The notes under the pieces: generated by a model
What the model was told of the DNA's origin: nothing
Database searches by the model: none
Seen by the model: the letters and a program-made list of their open reading frames with translations, nothing else
From: Glycomyces lechevalierae
GTDB taxonomy: Bacteria > Actinomycetota > Actinomycetes > Mycobacteriales > Micromonosporaceae
DNA: 64,000 nucleotides
NCBI RefSeq assembly: GCF_027622945.1
Contig: NZ_JAPZVQ010000005.1
Coordinates: 196,040 to 260,039 of the forward strand
Direction: 5' to 3'
Translations under genes and position numbers: made by a program
Shown here: positions 34,542-45,745 of the stretch, in pieces
How the letters are laid out: each line of letters opens with the position of its first letter
How positions within the stretch are numbered: position 1 is the stretch's first letter

Positions 34542-35261
34542 ATGGGTCGCATAGCCACCGCCGTCGTGACGGGCGCCGTCCTGGTCACCGTCGGCACCGC
34601 AGCGGCGGTCTACGCCGCCGACGACACCGAACCCGAACCCGACCTGCCGGAGCCGGACATGCAGACCGCACAGCAACTCGAGACCGCCGCGCTGGAAGGC
34701 ACCGGCCTGGAGATCCCGGAGGGGTGGGAGATCGTCGACGTGCGCACCGAGCACCACGACGAGCGCGCCGTCCACGTCATTCGCCACCAGCCCGGGGACT
34801 ACCGGCTCGGCGGGCCGCACGCCACGGTCGTGCTCGACCAGGAGGGCACGATCCTGGGCTTCACGAAGCTCTCGGAGGAGGGCGCCGGGGCGGCGCTGCT
34901 CGACGAGGAGGAGGCCGAGAAGCGCGCGTTCGACTTCATCCACACCGTCGCGCCCGACTACCTGGGCGGGCTCTCCGTGAACTTCGTGCAGCAGCACGAC
35001 GAGACCGTCACGACCGACGACGGCGCCGAGATCACGGTCTCCGGCATGAAGGTCAAGATGCACCACGAGGACGGCCTGTACGCCTGGGTCATCGTCGGCC
35101 CTGACGGGGGCGTGCTGACCTACGAGCGCGACATCGCGTGGGACTCCGGCGAAGGCCGCCGCGGGACCCAGATGTGGCTGCACGACTCGTGGATCGCGGC
35201 CTATGAGGGCACCGGGCCGCAGCCCGCACCTCCCTACGCGGACGCGTCGAGGGAGCCGTAG
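34542..35261 (+). CDS. Secreted protein with PepSY-like features
   Basis: A 239-residue protein with a signal peptide (about 1-26, cleaved near VYAA). The mature part, with HVIRHQPGDYRLGGPHATVVL and AFDFIHTVAPDYL, resembles PepSY/peptidase-propeptide modules, but the match is tentative. ATG 34542 follows GGAAGGAG. Its control by the adjacent TetR operators suggests it is an inducible exported protein. Confidence 0.65.
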   Translation: MGRIATAVVTGAVLVTVGTAAAVYAADDTEPEPDLPEPDMQTAQQLETAALEGTGLEIPEGWEIVDVRTEHHDERAVHVIRHQPGDYRLGGPHATVVLDQEGTILGFTKLSEEGAGAALLDEEEAEKRAFDFIHTVAPDYLGGLSVNFVQQHDETVTTDDGAEITVSGMKVKMHHEDGLYAWVIVGPDGGVLTYERDIAWDSGEGRRGTQMWLHDSWIAAYEGTGPQPAPPYADASREP

Positions 35262-35283
35262 ACCTGCCTAGGGGGTATGGAAA

Positions 35284-35312
35284 GGCCGCGGGGAGCAATG
35301 CTCCCCGCGGCC
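35284..35312. terminator. Bidirectional terminator closing the nuo operon
   Basis: GGCCGCGGGGAGC-AAT-GCTCCCCGCGGCC, a 13-bp perfect stem followed by CTTTTTC on the plus strand and TTTCC on the minus strand; it lies 18 bases past the nuoN stop. Confidence 0.92.
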
Positions 35313-35329
35313 CTTTTTCGTTGCGTGCC

Positions 35330-36883
35330 TTAGGTGTTCAGAAAGGTGCTGGCCTGGTCGACGAGGTCGAGGAGGAAGCCGGGCACGATCCCGAGGAGGA
35401 TCGTGGCGGCGACGCCCGCGGCGACCACGGTGCCGGCCATGGGGCTCGGCAGGTTGACCGTGGGGGCGTCGGGCGCGGGCTCGTTGAGCCAGAGCAGGAC
35501 GACCACCTTCAAGTACGGGAAGGCGAGGATCGCCGAGGAGACCACGCCGACGATCACGAGCCCGAGCTCGTCGGCCTGGAGGGCCGCGGCGAACAGGCTG
35601 AACTTGGCGGTGAAGCCGCTCGTGAACGGCAGACCCGCCAAGGCGAGCATCAGGATCGTGACCACGACCGCGGTGCCCGGGGACTTCTTGCCGAGCCCGG
35701 CCCAGCGGGCCAGGTGGGTCGCCTCCTCGTCGCCGTCGCGCACGAGCGAGACGACGGCGAACGCGGCGATCACGGTGAAGCCGTAAGCGGCCAGGTAGAA
35801 CATGGTCTGGCCGACCGCCTCGCCGAGGGCGATCACGCCGATCAGCAGGTAGCCGGCGTTCGCGATGGAGCTGTAGGCCAAGAGCCGCTTGATGTTCCGC
35901 TGCGTGACGGCGAAGATCGCGCCGCCCAGCATCGTCGCCACCGCGATGACCGTGAGGATCAGGTGCCAGTCCCACGCGGAGGACGCCAGGCCCACGTTGA
36001 ACACGCGGAGGAGCCCGCCGAAGGCCGCGACCTTGACGCACGCGGCCATGAGCGCGGTGACCGGGGTCGGCGCGCCCGTGTAGACGTCCGGGGTCCACAT
36101 GTGGAACGGGACCGCGGCGGCCTTGAAGAGCATCGCGACCGCGATCATCGCCACCCCGATGTACAGGAACAGGCGCGGCTGGCCGGAGTCGACGCCCGCC
36201 TGGTTGATCCCGGCGAGGTCGACGGTGCCGGCGAAGCCGAAGAGCATCGCCATGCCGTACACGTAGAACGCGGAGGCGAAGGCGCCCAAGAGGAAGTACT
36301 TGAGCGCGGCCTCCTGGCTGATGAGGCGGCGGCGCTTCGCCAGCCCGCACAGCAGGTACAGCGGGAGGCTCAGCATCTCGAGCGCCACGAACATGGTGAG
36401 CAGGTCGCCCGCGGTCACGAACATCATCATGCCGCCGACCGCGAAGAGCGTCAGCGGGAAGATCTCCGTCGCGCCGTCCTCGCGCCGCTGCGCCTTGTCC
36501 GCCGCCGAGTCCGCGACCACGGCGGCCTCGGCCACGAAGTCGCCGCCGCGCGTCGTGCGCCGCTCCGCGAGGAGCAGCACCGCGATGATCGACAGGATCG
36601 CCAGCGTCCCCTGCAGGAACAGGCCGGGGCCGTCCAGGACGACCGAGCCGATGCCGACGCCCTCGATGGAGAACGCCGTGCCGTGCTTGTCAGAGTTCAG
36701 GACCACCGCGACGAACGCGGCGGCCAGGGCGAGGACCGCGAGGGACACCTGCACCACGAGCCTGCGGCCCTTGGGGACCGTGGCCTCCACGAGGAGCCCG
36801 CCGAAGGCCGCGACGAACACGATGACCATGGGGGCCAGGCCGGCCCAGTCGATCTGGAGCCCCGCTTGCTGGGCCTCATTCAT
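35330..36883 (-). CDS. nuoN: NADH-quinone oxidoreductase subunit N
   Basis: A 517-residue antiporter-like membrane subunit, one of three proton channels of complex I. It shows the conserved KAAAVPFHMWTPDVYTGAPTPV loop with its lysine, and LLAYSSIANAGYLLIG. It overlaps nuoM by 8 bases and ends the 15-gene operon before the terminator. Confidence 0.97.
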   Translation of the reverse strand: MNEAQQAGLQIDWAGLAPMVIVFVAAFGGLLVEATVPKGRRLVVQVSLAVLALAAAFVAVVLNSDKHGTAFSIEGVGIGSVVLDGPGLFLQGTLAILSIIAVLLLAERRTTRGGDFVAEAAVVADSAADKAQRREDGATEIFPLTLFAVGGMMMFVTAGDLLTMFVALEMLSLPLYLLCGLAKRRRLISQEAALKYFLLGAFASAFYVYGMAMLFGFAGTVDLAGINQAGVDSGQPRLFLYIGVAMIAVAMLFKAAAVPFHMWTPDVYTGAPTPVTALMAACVKVAAFGGLLRVFNVGLASSAWDWHLILTVIAVATMLGGAIFAVTQRNIKRLLAYSSIANAGYLLIGVIALGEAVGQTMFYLAAYGFTVIAAFAVVSLVRDGDEEATHLARWAGLGKKSPGTAVVVTILMLALAGLPFTSGFTAKFSLFAAALQADELGLVIVGVVSSAILAFPYLKVVVLLWLNEPAPDAPTVNLPSPMAGTVVAAGVAATILLGIVPGFLLDLVDQASTFLNT

Positions 36884-38432
36884 TGGTGACTCCTTCGGCG
36901 GCGGGCAGGTCCTCGGTGGAACCGGAGATGAAGAGGAGCGTGTTGTCGACGGCCGGCTGGGCCGCGTCGATCAGCGGCTGCGGGTAGAACCCGAAGACGA
37001 GGATCGCGATCACCAGCGGCGCCACGAGCGCCTTCTCGCGGACCGTGAGGTCGCGCTTCATCCCCGGCATCTCGTCGAGCACCGGGTTCCGGGTGCCCTG
37101 CATGGTGCGCTGGTACATCCAGATCACGTACGCGGCGGCGAGGATGATGCCGAGGGTCGCGAGGACCGCCACGGGCTCGTTGCCGCCGAACGTGCCGTTG
37201 AAGGCGCCCAGCAGGACCAGGAACTCGGAGATGAACGGCGCCGTGCCCGGCAGCGAGAGCGACGCGAGCCCGGCGAACAGGAAGATCCCGGCCAGCAGCG
37301 GCAGCGTCTTGGCCGCCCCGCCGTAGTCCGCGATCTGCGCCGAGCCGCGGCGGATCGTGAGGAAGCCGACGACCATGAACAAGAGGCCCGTGGCGAGGCC
37401 GTGGTTGAACATGTACAGCACCGCGCCGGTGGCGGCCTCCTGCGTGAACGCGAAGATGCCGATGCCGATGAAGCCGAAGTGCGCGATCGACGTGTAGGCC
37501 ACCAGGCGCTTCAGGTCGGTCTGCCCGATGGCCACGAACGCGGCGTACAGCACGCCGATGACGCTCATGCCGATCACCCACGGCGCGAACGTCTTCGTCG
37601 CGTCAGGGAACAGCGGGATGCAGTAGCGCAGGATCGCGAACGTCCCGATCTTGTCCATCACGCCGACCAGGAGCGCCGCGGCCGCGGCGGGCGCCGCCCC
37701 GCCCGCGTCCGGCAGCCACGTGTGGAACGGGAAGAACGGGGCCTTGATCGCGAACGCCAGGAAGAAGCCGAGGAACAGCCAGTTCTGCAGCGTCCCGGCC
37801 GCCATCGGATCCGCGTCCACCAGGGTCTGCCAGTCGAAGACGCCGCCGTTGTCCACCCACAGGGCGATCACGGCCACGAGCATGAGCAGGCCGCCGAGCA
37901 GGTTGTAGAGGAAGAACTTCACCGCCGCGTACTGCTTCTTCTGACCGGTGCCGTACGAGCCGATGAGGAAGTACATCGGGACGAGCATCGCTTCGAAGAA
38001 GAAGTAGAACAGCAGCACGTTGGAGGCCAGGAAGGTCGCCAGCATCGCCGCCTCGAGCGCCAGGATCAGCGCGAAGAACGCCGGCACCGAGCGCTTCACC
38101 GAGTCCAGGTCCCGCCAGGCCGCGAGCATCGCGATCGGCGTCAGCCCGGCCGTGAGGATGACCAGGAGCAGCGCGATGCCGTCGATCCCCCACGACAGGT
38201 TCAGGTCCCACGCGTCGATCCACGTGTAGGACTCGGTGAACTGGAGCCACGGCGCGCCCGCGGAGTAGTCGAAGCCGAGCGCCACGAGCGCGGTCAGCAG
38301 GGCGACCGCGCCGGAGACGCCGAGGGCGGTCCAGCGGGCCGCGTCGGCGTTCTCGCGGCGGATCGACGCGACGATCACGGCCCCGATCAGGGGCACGGCG
38401 ACCAGCGCCGACAGCAACGGGAGTTCGTTCAT
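36876..38432 (-). CDS. nuoM: NADH-quinone oxidoreductase subunit M
   Basis: A 518-residue antiporter-like subunit with FFFEAMLVPMYFLIGSYG, FFPFHTWLPDAGGAAP and VAYTSIAHFGFIGIG. The loop after the LPD motif is AGGAAPAAAAALLVGV, close to mycobacterial NuoM and unlike the EAPTxGS of proteobacteria. Its ATG overlaps the nuoL stop (ATGA). Confidence 0.97.
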   Translation of the reverse strand: MNELPLLSALVAVPLIGAVIVASIRRENADAARWTALGVSGAVALLTALVALGFDYSAGAPWLQFTESYTWIDAWDLNLSWGIDGIALLLVILTAGLTPIAMLAAWRDLDSVKRSVPAFFALILALEAAMLATFLASNVLLFYFFFEAMLVPMYFLIGSYGTGQKKQYAAVKFFLYNLLGGLLMLVAVIALWVDNGGVFDWQTLVDADPMAAGTLQNWLFLGFFLAFAIKAPFFPFHTWLPDAGGAAPAAAAALLVGVMDKIGTFAILRYCIPLFPDATKTFAPWVIGMSVIGVLYAAFVAIGQTDLKRLVAYTSIAHFGFIGIGIFAFTQEAATGAVLYMFNHGLATGLLFMVVGFLTIRRGSAQIADYGGAAKTLPLLAGIFLFAGLASLSLPGTAPFISEFLVLLGAFNGTFGGNEPVAVLATLGIILAAAYVIWMYQRTMQGTRNPVLDEMPGMKRDLTVREKALVAPLVIAILVFGFYPQPLIDAAQPAVDNTLLFISGSTEDLPAAEGVTNE

Positions 38433-40330
38433 TGGACGACCACCACCATGAGCGCGGCCACCACGATGACGGCGCCGGACAGAATGGACAGGGCATAGGT
38501 GCGGACGAAACCGGTCTGCACCACGAGCAGGCGGCGCGAGGTGCCGCCGATCGCGGCCGAGAGGCCGTTCACGGCGCCGTCGACGACGCGGCCGTCCATG
38601 GCGACCGAAGCGCTGGCGGCCAGGCGGCTCGGGCGTTCGAAGACGCCGCGGTTGACGGCCTCGCCCCCGAGGTCGGCGCGGGCGAAGCGCACCGGCCAGG
38701 CCGCGGCGCGCGGCACTTCGTCGGTGCCGTTGCGGAACAGGAACCAGCCGAGGGCCGCGCCGAGGACCACCACGACAGTGGTGGCGATGGTGACCTGCAT
38801 GTGGCTCAGGTGGCCGTGGACCTCGTGCGGCTCGCCGAAGACCGGGACGAGCCAGTCGGCGACGGAGGTGGCCATGAGGCCGCCCGCGCCGAGCGAGCCG
38901 AGGCCGAGCAGCACCAGCGGCGCGGTCATGATCGCCGGGGACTCGTGCGGGTGCACGTCCTCGGTCCACCGCTTGGGGCCGTGGAAGGTGAGCACGAACA
39001 GGCGGGTCATGTAGAACGCGGTGAGCGCCGCGCCGAGGAGGGCGGCGCTGCCCACGACCCAGCCCTGCCAGCCTTCGCGGGCGAACGCGGAGGCGATGAT
39101 CGGGTCCTTGGTCCAGAAGCCCGAGAACGGGAACAGGCCGATGATGGCGAGCCAGCCGGCGGCGAAGGTCGCGTACGTGAGGGGCATCTTCCGCCAGAGG
39201 CCGCCGAAGCGGCGGATGTCGGTCTGGTCGTTCATGGCGTGCATGACCGAGCCGGAGCCGAGGAAGAGGCCGGCCTTGAAGAAGCCGTGCGCGAGCAGGT
39301 GGATGATGCCGAGCGCGAACGCCCCGCCGCCGAGGCCGACGGCGAGGAACATGTAGCCGATCTGGGAGACCGTGGACCAGGCGAGGACCCGCTTGATGTC
39401 GTCCTTGGCGCAGCCCACGATCGCTCCGAAGAGGAGGGTGAGGGCGCCCACGACGACGACGGCGGTCTGCACGTCGGCGTTGAGGCTGAAGATGACGTTC
39501 GAGCGGGCGATCAGGTAGACGCCCGCGGTGACCATGGTGGCGGCGTGGATGAGGGCCGAGACCGGGGTCGGGCCCTCCATCGCGTCCGGGAGCCAGGTCT
39601 GGAACGGGAACTGGCCGGACTTGCCGCAGGCGGCCGCGAGGAGCAGCAGCCCGATGGCGAGGCTCGTCCCGGTCGAGAGCGACCCGGCGCCGTTGAAGAC
39701 CTCTTGGAAGTCGACGGTGCCGAGGGCGCCGAGCATCGTGAACATCGCCAGGAGGAACCCGACGTCGGCCACGCGGTTGGTGAGGAAGGCCTTCTTGCCG
39801 GCGGTGGCCGCGGCGGGCTTCAACTGCCAGAAGGAGATCAGGAGGTAGGAGGCGAGGCCCACGCCCTCCCAGCCGATGAAGGTCATGAAGTAGTTGCCGC
39901 CGAGGACGAGCACGAGCATCGCGGCGGCGAACAGGTTGAAGTAGGCGAAGAACTTCCGGCGTCCCTCGTCGTGGGCCATGTAGCCGACGGCGTAGACGTG
40001 GATGAGCAGCCCGACCCCGGTGATGAGCAGGCAGAACACGGCGCTCAGCGGGTCGAAGAGCAGGTTCGCCTCGAGGCGCAGGTCTCCGATCGAGATGATC
40101 GTGAACAGGTCGAGGTTCGCGCTCTTGTTGTCAAGGCCCGCAAGGGAGCTGAACATGGCGACGGCGAGTGCGAAGGCGCCGCCGACGGTGACGACGCCGA
40201 GCCAGTGGCCCCACTTGTCGGAGCGGCGGCCCGCGAGCAGCAGGACCGTCGCGCCTATCGCGGGCAGGGCGATGAGCAGCCACGTCCACGAGAGGAGCCC
40301 TTCGGCCGGTGCGTACGAGATTTCGTCCAC
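38429..40330 (-). CDS. nuoL: NADH-quinone oxidoreductase subunit L
   Basis: A 633-residue distal antiporter-like subunit with the long C-terminal helical extension. Key features are GWEGVGLASYLLISFW, FPFQTWLPDAMEGPTPVSALIHAATMVTAG and VLAWSTVSQIGYM. It is separated from nuoK by 10 bases and overlaps nuoM by 4. Confidence 0.97.
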   Translation of the reverse strand: MDEISYAPAEGLLSWTWLLIALPAIGATVLLLAGRRSDKWGHWLGVVTVGGAFALAVAMFSSLAGLDNKSANLDLFTIISIGDLRLEANLLFDPLSAVFCLLITGVGLLIHVYAVGYMAHDEGRRKFFAYFNLFAAAMLVLVLGGNYFMTFIGWEGVGLASYLLISFWQLKPAAATAGKKAFLTNRVADVGFLLAMFTMLGALGTVDFQEVFNGAGSLSTGTSLAIGLLLLAAACGKSGQFPFQTWLPDAMEGPTPVSALIHAATMVTAGVYLIARSNVIFSLNADVQTAVVVVGALTLLFGAIVGCAKDDIKRVLAWSTVSQIGYMFLAVGLGGGAFALGIIHLLAHGFFKAGLFLGSGSVMHAMNDQTDIRRFGGLWRKMPLTYATFAAGWLAIIGLFPFSGFWTKDPIIASAFAREGWQGWVVGSAALLGAALTAFYMTRLFVLTFHGPKRWTEDVHPHESPAIMTAPLVLLGLGSLGAGGLMATSVADWLVPVFGEPHEVHGHLSHMQVTIATTVVVVLGAALGWFLFRNGTDEVPRAAAWPVRFARADLGGEAVNRGVFERPSRLAASASVAMDGRVVDGAVNGLSAAIGGTSRRLLVVQTGFVRTYALSILSGAVIVVAALMVVVVQ

Positions 40331-40340
40331 TGTGTCCTCT

Positions 40341-40640
40341 CTAGGCCTTCAGCAGGTTGGCGTCGTCGACGGAGGCGGAGCGCCGGGACCGGTAGATCGC
40401 CATGATGATCGCCAGGCCGACGACGACCTCGGCGGCGGCCACGGCCATCACGAAGAACGCCATCACCTGCCCGTCGATGCTGCCGGTGGTGCGGGCGAAG
40501 GTGACCAGGGTCAGGTTCCCGGCGTTGAGCATCAGCTCCACGCACATGAACACGACGATCGAGTTGCGCCGCACCAGGACGCCGACCGCGCCGATCGTGA
40601 ACAGCGCGGCCGCCAGGATCAGGTAGTACTCGGGGCTCAT
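40341..40640 (-). CDS. nuoK: NADH-quinone oxidoreductase subunit K
   Basis: A 99-residue, three-TM subunit. The conserved membrane glutamates are in [13 protein letters not shown] and [12 protein letters not shown]. Its start overlaps the nuoJ stop (ATGA). Confidence 0.97.
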   Translation of the reverse strand: MSPEYYLILAAALFTIGAVGVLVRRNSIVVFMCVELMLNAGNLTLVTFARTTGSIDGQVMAFFVMAVAAAEVVVGLAIIMAIYRSRRSASVDDANLLKA

Positions 40641-41416
40641 GCGTCCCGCCCTTCCGTGTGCTTCGGGGCCGACTCGGCGGCCGTGAGCTGGCGCGGCGGG
40701 ACGTACTCCGAGAGCGACGCCGGCTCGATCGAGCCGTCCGGCCGCAGCGCGGGCGTCGCCGTCGAGTCCGAGGTCGCGAACACGCCAGGGCCGGGCTTCG
40801 GGCCCGGGTAGTTGCCCGGCGCGAACCGCTCGCGGCTGTGCTCCCGCTGCCCGCGGTGGCCGCCCTTCTTGGCGACGTGCGCGAACATCAAGGCGCCCAC
40901 GGCGGCCACGGTGAGCACGCCCGAGACGACCTCGAACGGGAACAGGTACGTCGAGAACAGCGCCTCGGCGATCGCCTCCACGTTCGTCTGCGCCCCGGTG
41001 GCCCAGCGCGGGTCGGCCGCGATCGTCATGCCCGAGACCGCGCGGGCCAGCCCGGAGGCCAGGAGCGCCGCCAGGCCGATGCCGAGGAGCACGGCCAGGA
41101 GCCGCTGCCCGCGCAGCGTCTCGAACATCGAGTCCTTCGAGTCGCGCCCGAACAGCATGAGCACGAACAGGAACAGCATCATGATCGCGCCCGTGTAGAC
41201 CATGATCTGCACGAAGCCGAGGAACGGCGCGGACTGCATGATGTAGAAGACCGCCAGGCACATCATGGTGATCGCCAGCATCAGCGCCGCGTGGATCGCC
41301 GAGCGCGCCAGCACCAGGCCCATGGCCCCGCCGAGCGCGATCGGCGCGAGGATCCAGAAGAAGACCGATTCGCCCATTGAGGCGTTCTGAGCGACGGTCT
41401 GCGCCAGGTCGATCAC
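40637..41416 (-). CDS. nuoJ: NADH-quinone oxidoreductase subunit J
   Basis: A 259-residue, five-TM subunit with the family [20 protein letters not shown] segment. A hydrophilic C-terminal extension of about 80 residues ([20 protein letters not shown] onward) is typical of actinobacterial NuoJ and of no known function. Coupled to nuoI and nuoK by ATGA overlaps. Confidence 0.96.
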   Translation of the reverse strand: MIDLAQTVAQNASMGESVFFWILAPIALGGAMGLVLARSAIHAALMLAITMMCLAVFYIMQSAPFLGFVQIMVYTGAIMMLFLFVLMLFGRDSKDSMFETLRGQRLLAVLLGIGLAALLASGLARAVSGMTIAADPRWATGAQTNVEAIAEALFSTYLFPFEVVSGVLTVAAVGALMFAHVAKKGGHRGQREHSRERFAPGNYPGPKPGPGVFATSDSTATPALRPDGSIEPASLSEYVPPRQLTAAESAPKHTEGRDA

Positions 41417-41979
41417 TGCTCACCCCTCCGGTTCTGCGCCAGCATCTCCGTCAGCGAGAACTCCGCGCCCTCGCTCGCGCCGGGGTTGACCGGGCCCGAG
41501 TCGTAGTAGGCCTTCTCGCTGGCGCCCAGGCGCATCGGGTGCGGCGGCTGCTCCATGCCCTCGATGAGCGGGGCCAGCAGCTCCTCCTTCGTGAAGATGA
41601 GGTCGCGCCGGTCGTCGCGGGCCAGCTCGTACTCGTTGCTCATCGTGAGCGAACGCGTCGGGCAGGCCTCGATGCACAGGCCGCAGAAGATGCAGCGCGC
41701 GTAGTTGATCTGGTAGGTCTTGGCGTACCGCTCGCCGGGCGAGAACCGCTCGGCCTCGGTGTTCTCCGCGCCCTCCACGTAGATCGCGTCGGCCGGGCAG
41801 GCCCAGGCGCACAGCTCGCAGCCGATGCACTTCTCGAGCCCGTCCGGGTGGCGGTTGAGCACGTGGCGGCCGTGGAAGCGCGGCTGGAGCTTCGAAGGCT
41901 CCTCGGGGTAGTCGACCGTGACCTTCGGCTTGAACATGTGCGAGAAGGTGACGCCGAAACCCTTTGCGAAACCGGACAT
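41413..41979 (-). CDS. nuoI: NADH-quinone oxidoreductase subunit I
   Basis: A 188-residue ferredoxin-like subunit with two 4Fe-4S motifs, [12 protein letters not shown] and [12 protein letters not shown], carrying N6a and N6b between subunits G and B. Its stop overlaps the nuoJ start, and its ATG abuts the nuoH stop. Confidence 0.98.
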   Translation of the reverse strand: MSGFAKGFGVTFSHMFKPKVTVDYPEEPSKLQPRFHGRHVLNRHPDGLEKCIGCELCAWACPADAIYVEGAENTEAERFSPGERYAKTYQINYARCIFCGLCIEACPTRSLTMSNEYELARDDRRDLIFTKEELLAPLIEGMEQPPHPMRLGASEKAYYDSGPVNPGASEGAEFSLTEMLAQNRRGEQ

Positions 41980-43296
41980 CTACTCCTCCTCTCCCTTGTC
42001 AGTCGGACGAGAGCCGTTGATAGGGACGGCAGACGTGTTTGCAGGTTCGAGCTCGCGCAGCGCGCGCGGGTTCGGCGGGACCGCGAGATCCAGGGGCGGG
42101 ACGGGGAAGCCGCCCAGGCCCGTGTCCGGCTCGGCCGGGTCTTCGTACGGCTTCCGGCTGGGCCAGAAGAAGATCAGGGCCATCACCACGATCGCCGCGC
42201 CGCCCGCGAAGGCGATCCGGGTCGGCAGCTCGTTGTCCGTGTCCAGGCCGATGTTCATGGCCGCCAAGACCATGAGCCACACCAGCGAGACCGGCACGAG
42301 GACCTTCCAGCCCAGGCGCATGAACTGGTCGTAGCGCAGGCGCGGCAGCGTGCCGCGCAGCCACACGTAGAAGAACAGGAACGCCAGGACCTTCCCGAAG
42401 AACCACACCAGCGGCATGAACCCCTCGTTCGCGCCCGGCCACCACGAGTTCGGGAACGGCGCGGCCCAGCCGCCCAGGAAGAGCGTCACGCACAGGGCCG
42501 ACATCGTCACCATGTTGACGTACTCCGCCAGGAAGAACGACGCGTACTTCAGACTCGAGTACTCCGTCGCGAACCCCGCCACCAGCTCCGACTCCGCTTC
42601 GGGAAGGTCGAACGGGGCGCGGTTCGTCTCGCCCACCATCGCGATCACGAAGATCACGAAGCTCGGCGCGAGCACCAGGAAGTACCAGCCCGGCAGCGTG
42701 ATCTCCGCACCCGCGATGTTCAGCGGCAGGCCCTGGGCCTGCGCCTCCACGATCGCGCCCGTCGACATCAGCTGCGACTGGAAGAAGACCGTCAAGACCG
42801 CCAGGCCCAGCGCGATCTCGTACGAGATCACCTGCGCCGCAGCGCGGAGCGCGCCCAGCAGCGAGTACGTGGAACCGGAGGACCAGCCGGCGAGCACGAT
42901 GCCGTACACGCCGACCGCCGAGCACGCCAGGATCAGCAGCACGCTCACCTCGAAATCGGTGAGCTGCAGCTCCGTCTCCATCCCGAAGACGTTCACCTCA
43001 GGCCCGAACGGGATCACCGCGAACGCCGTGAACGCGCACGCCACGGCGATGACCGGCGCCGCGATGAACACGACCCTGTCCGCCGTCCGCGGCATCACGT
43101 CCTCTTTGAACGCCAGCTTCAGACCGTCCGCGAGCGACTGCAGGAGCCCGAAGGGCCCGTTGCGGTTCGGCCCCGGCCGCACCTGCATGATCGCCACCAC
43201 GCGCCGCTCGAACCAGATGGTGAACAGCACCAGCAGCACCAGCACCACGAAGACGAGCACGCCCTTGACGAGCATGAGCCAGATCGGATCGTTCAT
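41980..43296 (-). CDS. nuoH: NADH-quinone oxidoreductase subunit H
   Basis: A 438-residue membrane subunit forming the quinone chamber with B and D. Conserved are [62 protein letters not shown] and the C-terminal [18 protein letters not shown]. It is about 120 residues longer than NuoH2 at 17380, mostly in a hydrophilic C-terminal tail. ATG 43296 overlaps the nuoG stop by one base. Confidence 0.97.
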   Translation of the reverse strand: MNDPIWLMLVKGVLVFVVLVLLVLFTIWFERRVVAIMQVRPGPNRNGPFGLLQSLADGLKLAFKEDVMPRTADRVVFIAAPVIAVACAFTAFAVIPFGPEVNVFGMETELQLTDFEVSVLLILACSAVGVYGIVLAGWSSGSTYSLLGALRAAAQVISYEIALGLAVLTVFFQSQLMSTGAIVEAQAQGLPLNIAGAEITLPGWYFLVLAPSFVIFVIAMVGETNRAPFDLPEAESELVAGFATEYSSLKYASFFLAEYVNMVTMSALCVTLFLGGWAAPFPNSWWPGANEGFMPLVWFFGKVLAFLFFYVWLRGTLPRLRYDQFMRLGWKVLVPVSLVWLMVLAAMNIGLDTDNELPTRIAFAGGAAIVVMALIFFWPSRKPYEDPAEPDTGLGGFPVPPLDLAVPPNPRALRELEPANTSAVPINGSRPTDKGEEE

Positions 43297-45743
43297 CACT
43301 TGACCGCCTCCACGGCTTCTCCGACGTCGGTGACCGGGCGAGGGACGTTCGGGTAGGCGCGGATCGTGACCACATCGCCCGAACCGGCGCCCAGGTGGCG
43401 GTAGATCCCGCGACCCGGCGCGTTCTGCGGCAGCCAGACCACGCCCTCGGGCATGTCGGTGACCTTGAGCGGCAAGGTGATCCCGCCGATCGAGGTCGCC
43501 ACGGTGACACCGCCGCCCTCGCTCGCCCCGATCGCCTTCGCCGTCGCGGCGGAGAGCCGCACCACCGGGTCCGGCGCGCAGCCGGCCAGGTGCGGGTTGT
43601 TCTCCTGGAGCGAACCGCCGTCGAGCAGCTGCCGCCACGTCGCGAGCACGGCCTTGCCGTCCTCATGCGTGTGCGCGGGCTTGTCCGCGGCCCAGTCCGG
43701 GGCCGGCTGGCGGGTGAGCGGGTCCGGAAGGCCCGCGAGCTCCGCACGCACCGTGCGGGTCTCGGCCGTCCCGAGCTCGACGCCCATCGCCGTCGCGAGC
43801 GTGTCCAGCACCGCGTGGTCCGACATCAGATCCGTGGGGATCACCGTGTCGAAGGTCCGCAGGCGCCCCTCCCAGTCGAAGTACGCGCCCGGCTTGCCGG
43901 TCACCGGCGCGACCGGCAGGATCACGTCCGCCACGCGGGTCACGGCCGAGTGCCGGATCTCCAGCGAGACCACGAAGCGGGCGGCGTACAGCGCCGCCTC
44001 GACCGCCGGACCGTCCGCGAAGTCGTACGGGTCCACGCCGCCGATCAGGAGGCCGTCCAGGTCACCGTCCGCGGCGGCCTGCAGGATGTCCCACGCGCCG
44101 CGGCCGTCGCTGCTCGGCAGGGACTCGACGCCCCAGTACTCGGCGAGCTGCTCGCGGTCCGCCGCATAGGAGGCGAGACCGCCGCCCGGCAGGAGCGCGG
44201 GGAGGCAACCGGACTCGACCGCGCCGCGGTCGCCCGCTCGCCGCGGAATCCACGCGAGCCGCGCGCCCGTGGCCTTGGCCAAGCTGACCGCCGCCGAGAA
44301 CGCGCCCTCCACAGTGGCGAGACGCTCGCCGAGGAGGATGACCGCGCCGTCCTCGCTGAGCGCGTCGCGCACGAAGCCGCCGCGCTTCCAGCCGTCGAGG
44401 AGTTCGGCCTCCTCGCCCGGCAGGGCCTCGATGAGGTTGCCGTTGAGCTTCGCCGTGCCGCGGGTCGCGAAGGGCGCCACCACGTGCACGCGCTGGCCGT
44501 GCTGGCGCACCGCCTTGCGCAGGCGCAGGAACGCGATCGGGCACTCCTCTTCGACCTCGAGGCCGACGGTGACGACCACGGGGGCCTTCTCCAGGTCCTC
44601 GTAGGTGACCGCGCCGCTCGACGGGAAGACCCCGGCCACGGCGTGCGCCAGGAACTCGGACTCCTCAGTGGAGTGCGGGCGGGAGCGGAAGTCGATGTCG
44701 TTGGTGCCGAGGACGACCCGCGCGAACTTCGAGTACGCGTACGAGTCCTCGACGGTGAGGCGCCCGCCCGGGAGGACGCCGACGCGGCCGGCCGCCTCCT
44801 TGAGTCCGGCGGCCGCGCGGCGCAGGGCCTCGGGCCAGGACGCTTCGCGCAGGGACCCGTCCTCGTCGCGGACGAGCGGCTTCGTGATGCGGTCGGACGC
44901 TTCGATGTAGGAGGAGGCCCAGCGGCCCTTGTCGCAGTTCCACTCCTCGTTCACCGCCGGGTCTTCGCCCGCGAGGCGGCGCAGGACCTTGCCGCGGCGG
45001 TGGTCCGTTCGCTGCGCGCACCCGGCCGAGCAGTGCTCGCACACGCTCGGGCTCGACACGAGGTCGAACGGCCGCGAGCGGAACCGGTACTGCGTGCCGG
45101 TGAGCGCGCCGACCGGGCAGATCTGGACGGTGTTGCCCGCGAAGTAGGACTCGAACGGCTCGTCCTCGTAGACGCCCACCTGCTCGAGCGCCGAGCGCTC
45201 CATGAGCTCGATGAACGGGTCGCCGGCGACCTGGTCGGAGAAGCGGGTGCAGCGCGCGCAGAGCACGCAGCGCTCGCGGTCGAGCAGCACCTGGGAGGAG
45301 ATCGGCAGCGCCTTCTTGTAACGGCGCTTGTCCTTGGGCTCCATGCGCGTCTCGGTGCGGCCGGCGCTCATGGCCTGGTTCTGGAGGGGGCACTCGCCGC
45401 CCTTGTCGCAGACGGGGCAGTCCAGGGGGTGGTTGATCAGGAGGAACTCCATGATCCCCTCCTGCGCCTCCTTGGCGACCTCGCTGGTGTGCTGGGTCTT
45501 GACGACCATGCCCTCCATGGCGGTCGTCGTGCAGGAGGCGGCGGGCTTGGGCATGCCGCGCCCGTTGCCCATGTCGGGGACGTCCACGAGGCACTGGCGG
45601 CAGGCCCCGGCGGGCTCGAGCAGCGGGTGGTCGCAGAAGCGGGGGATCTCGATGCCGAGCTGCTCGGCGGCGCGGATGATCAAGGTGCCCTTGGGAACCG
45701 TGACCTCGACGCCGTCGATGGTGAACGTGACTTGATCGGTCAT
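43296..45743 (-). CDS. nuoG: NADH-quinone oxidoreductase subunit G
   Basis: An 815-residue iron-sulfur subunit. The N-terminal 2Fe-2S domain contains [19 protein letters not shown] and later a CTTT cysteine. [17 protein letters not shown] and CVLCARC lead into the 4Fe-4S ligands. A molybdopterin-oxidoreductase-like half (about 220-815) follows, without bound cofactor in complex I. Two bases separate its ATG from the nuoF stop. Confidence 0.96.
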   Translation of the reverse strand: MTDQVTFTIDGVEVTVPKGTLIIRAAEQLGIEIPRFCDHPLLEPAGACRQCLVDVPDMGNGRGMPKPAASCTTTAMEGMVVKTQHTSEVAKEAQEGIMEFLLINHPLDCPVCDKGGECPLQNQAMSAGRTETRMEPKDKRRYKKALPISSQVLLDRERCVLCARCTRFSDQVAGDPFIELMERSALEQVGVYEDEPFESYFAGNTVQICPVGALTGTQYRFRSRPFDLVSSPSVCEHCSAGCAQRTDHRRGKVLRRLAGEDPAVNEEWNCDKGRWASSYIEASDRITKPLVRDEDGSLREASWPEALRRAAAGLKEAAGRVGVLPGGRLTVEDSYAYSKFARVVLGTNDIDFRSRPHSTEESEFLAHAVAGVFPSSGAVTYEDLEKAPVVVTVGLEVEEECPIAFLRLRKAVRQHGQRVHVVAPFATRGTAKLNGNLIEALPGEEAELLDGWKRGGFVRDALSEDGAVILLGERLATVEGAFSAAVSLAKATGARLAWIPRRAGDRGAVESGCLPALLPGGGLASYAADREQLAEYWGVESLPSSDGRGAWDILQAAADGDLDGLLIGGVDPYDFADGPAVEAALYAARFVVSLEIRHSAVTRVADVILPVAPVTGKPGAYFDWEGRLRTFDTVIPTDLMSDHAVLDTLATAMGVELGTAETRTVRAELAGLPDPLTRQPAPDWAADKPAHTHEDGKAVLATWRQLLDGGSLQENNPHLAGCAPDPVVRLSAATAKAIGASEGGGVTVATSIGGITLPLKVTDMPEGVVWLPQNAPGRGIYRHLGAGSGDVVTIRAYPNVPRPVTDVGEAVEAVK

Positions 45744-45745
45744 GG

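Noticed and set aside
36300..38498. 732-residue plus-strand ORF
   Set aside because: Antisense to nuoN and nuoM, Arg/Glu-rich, no start signal.
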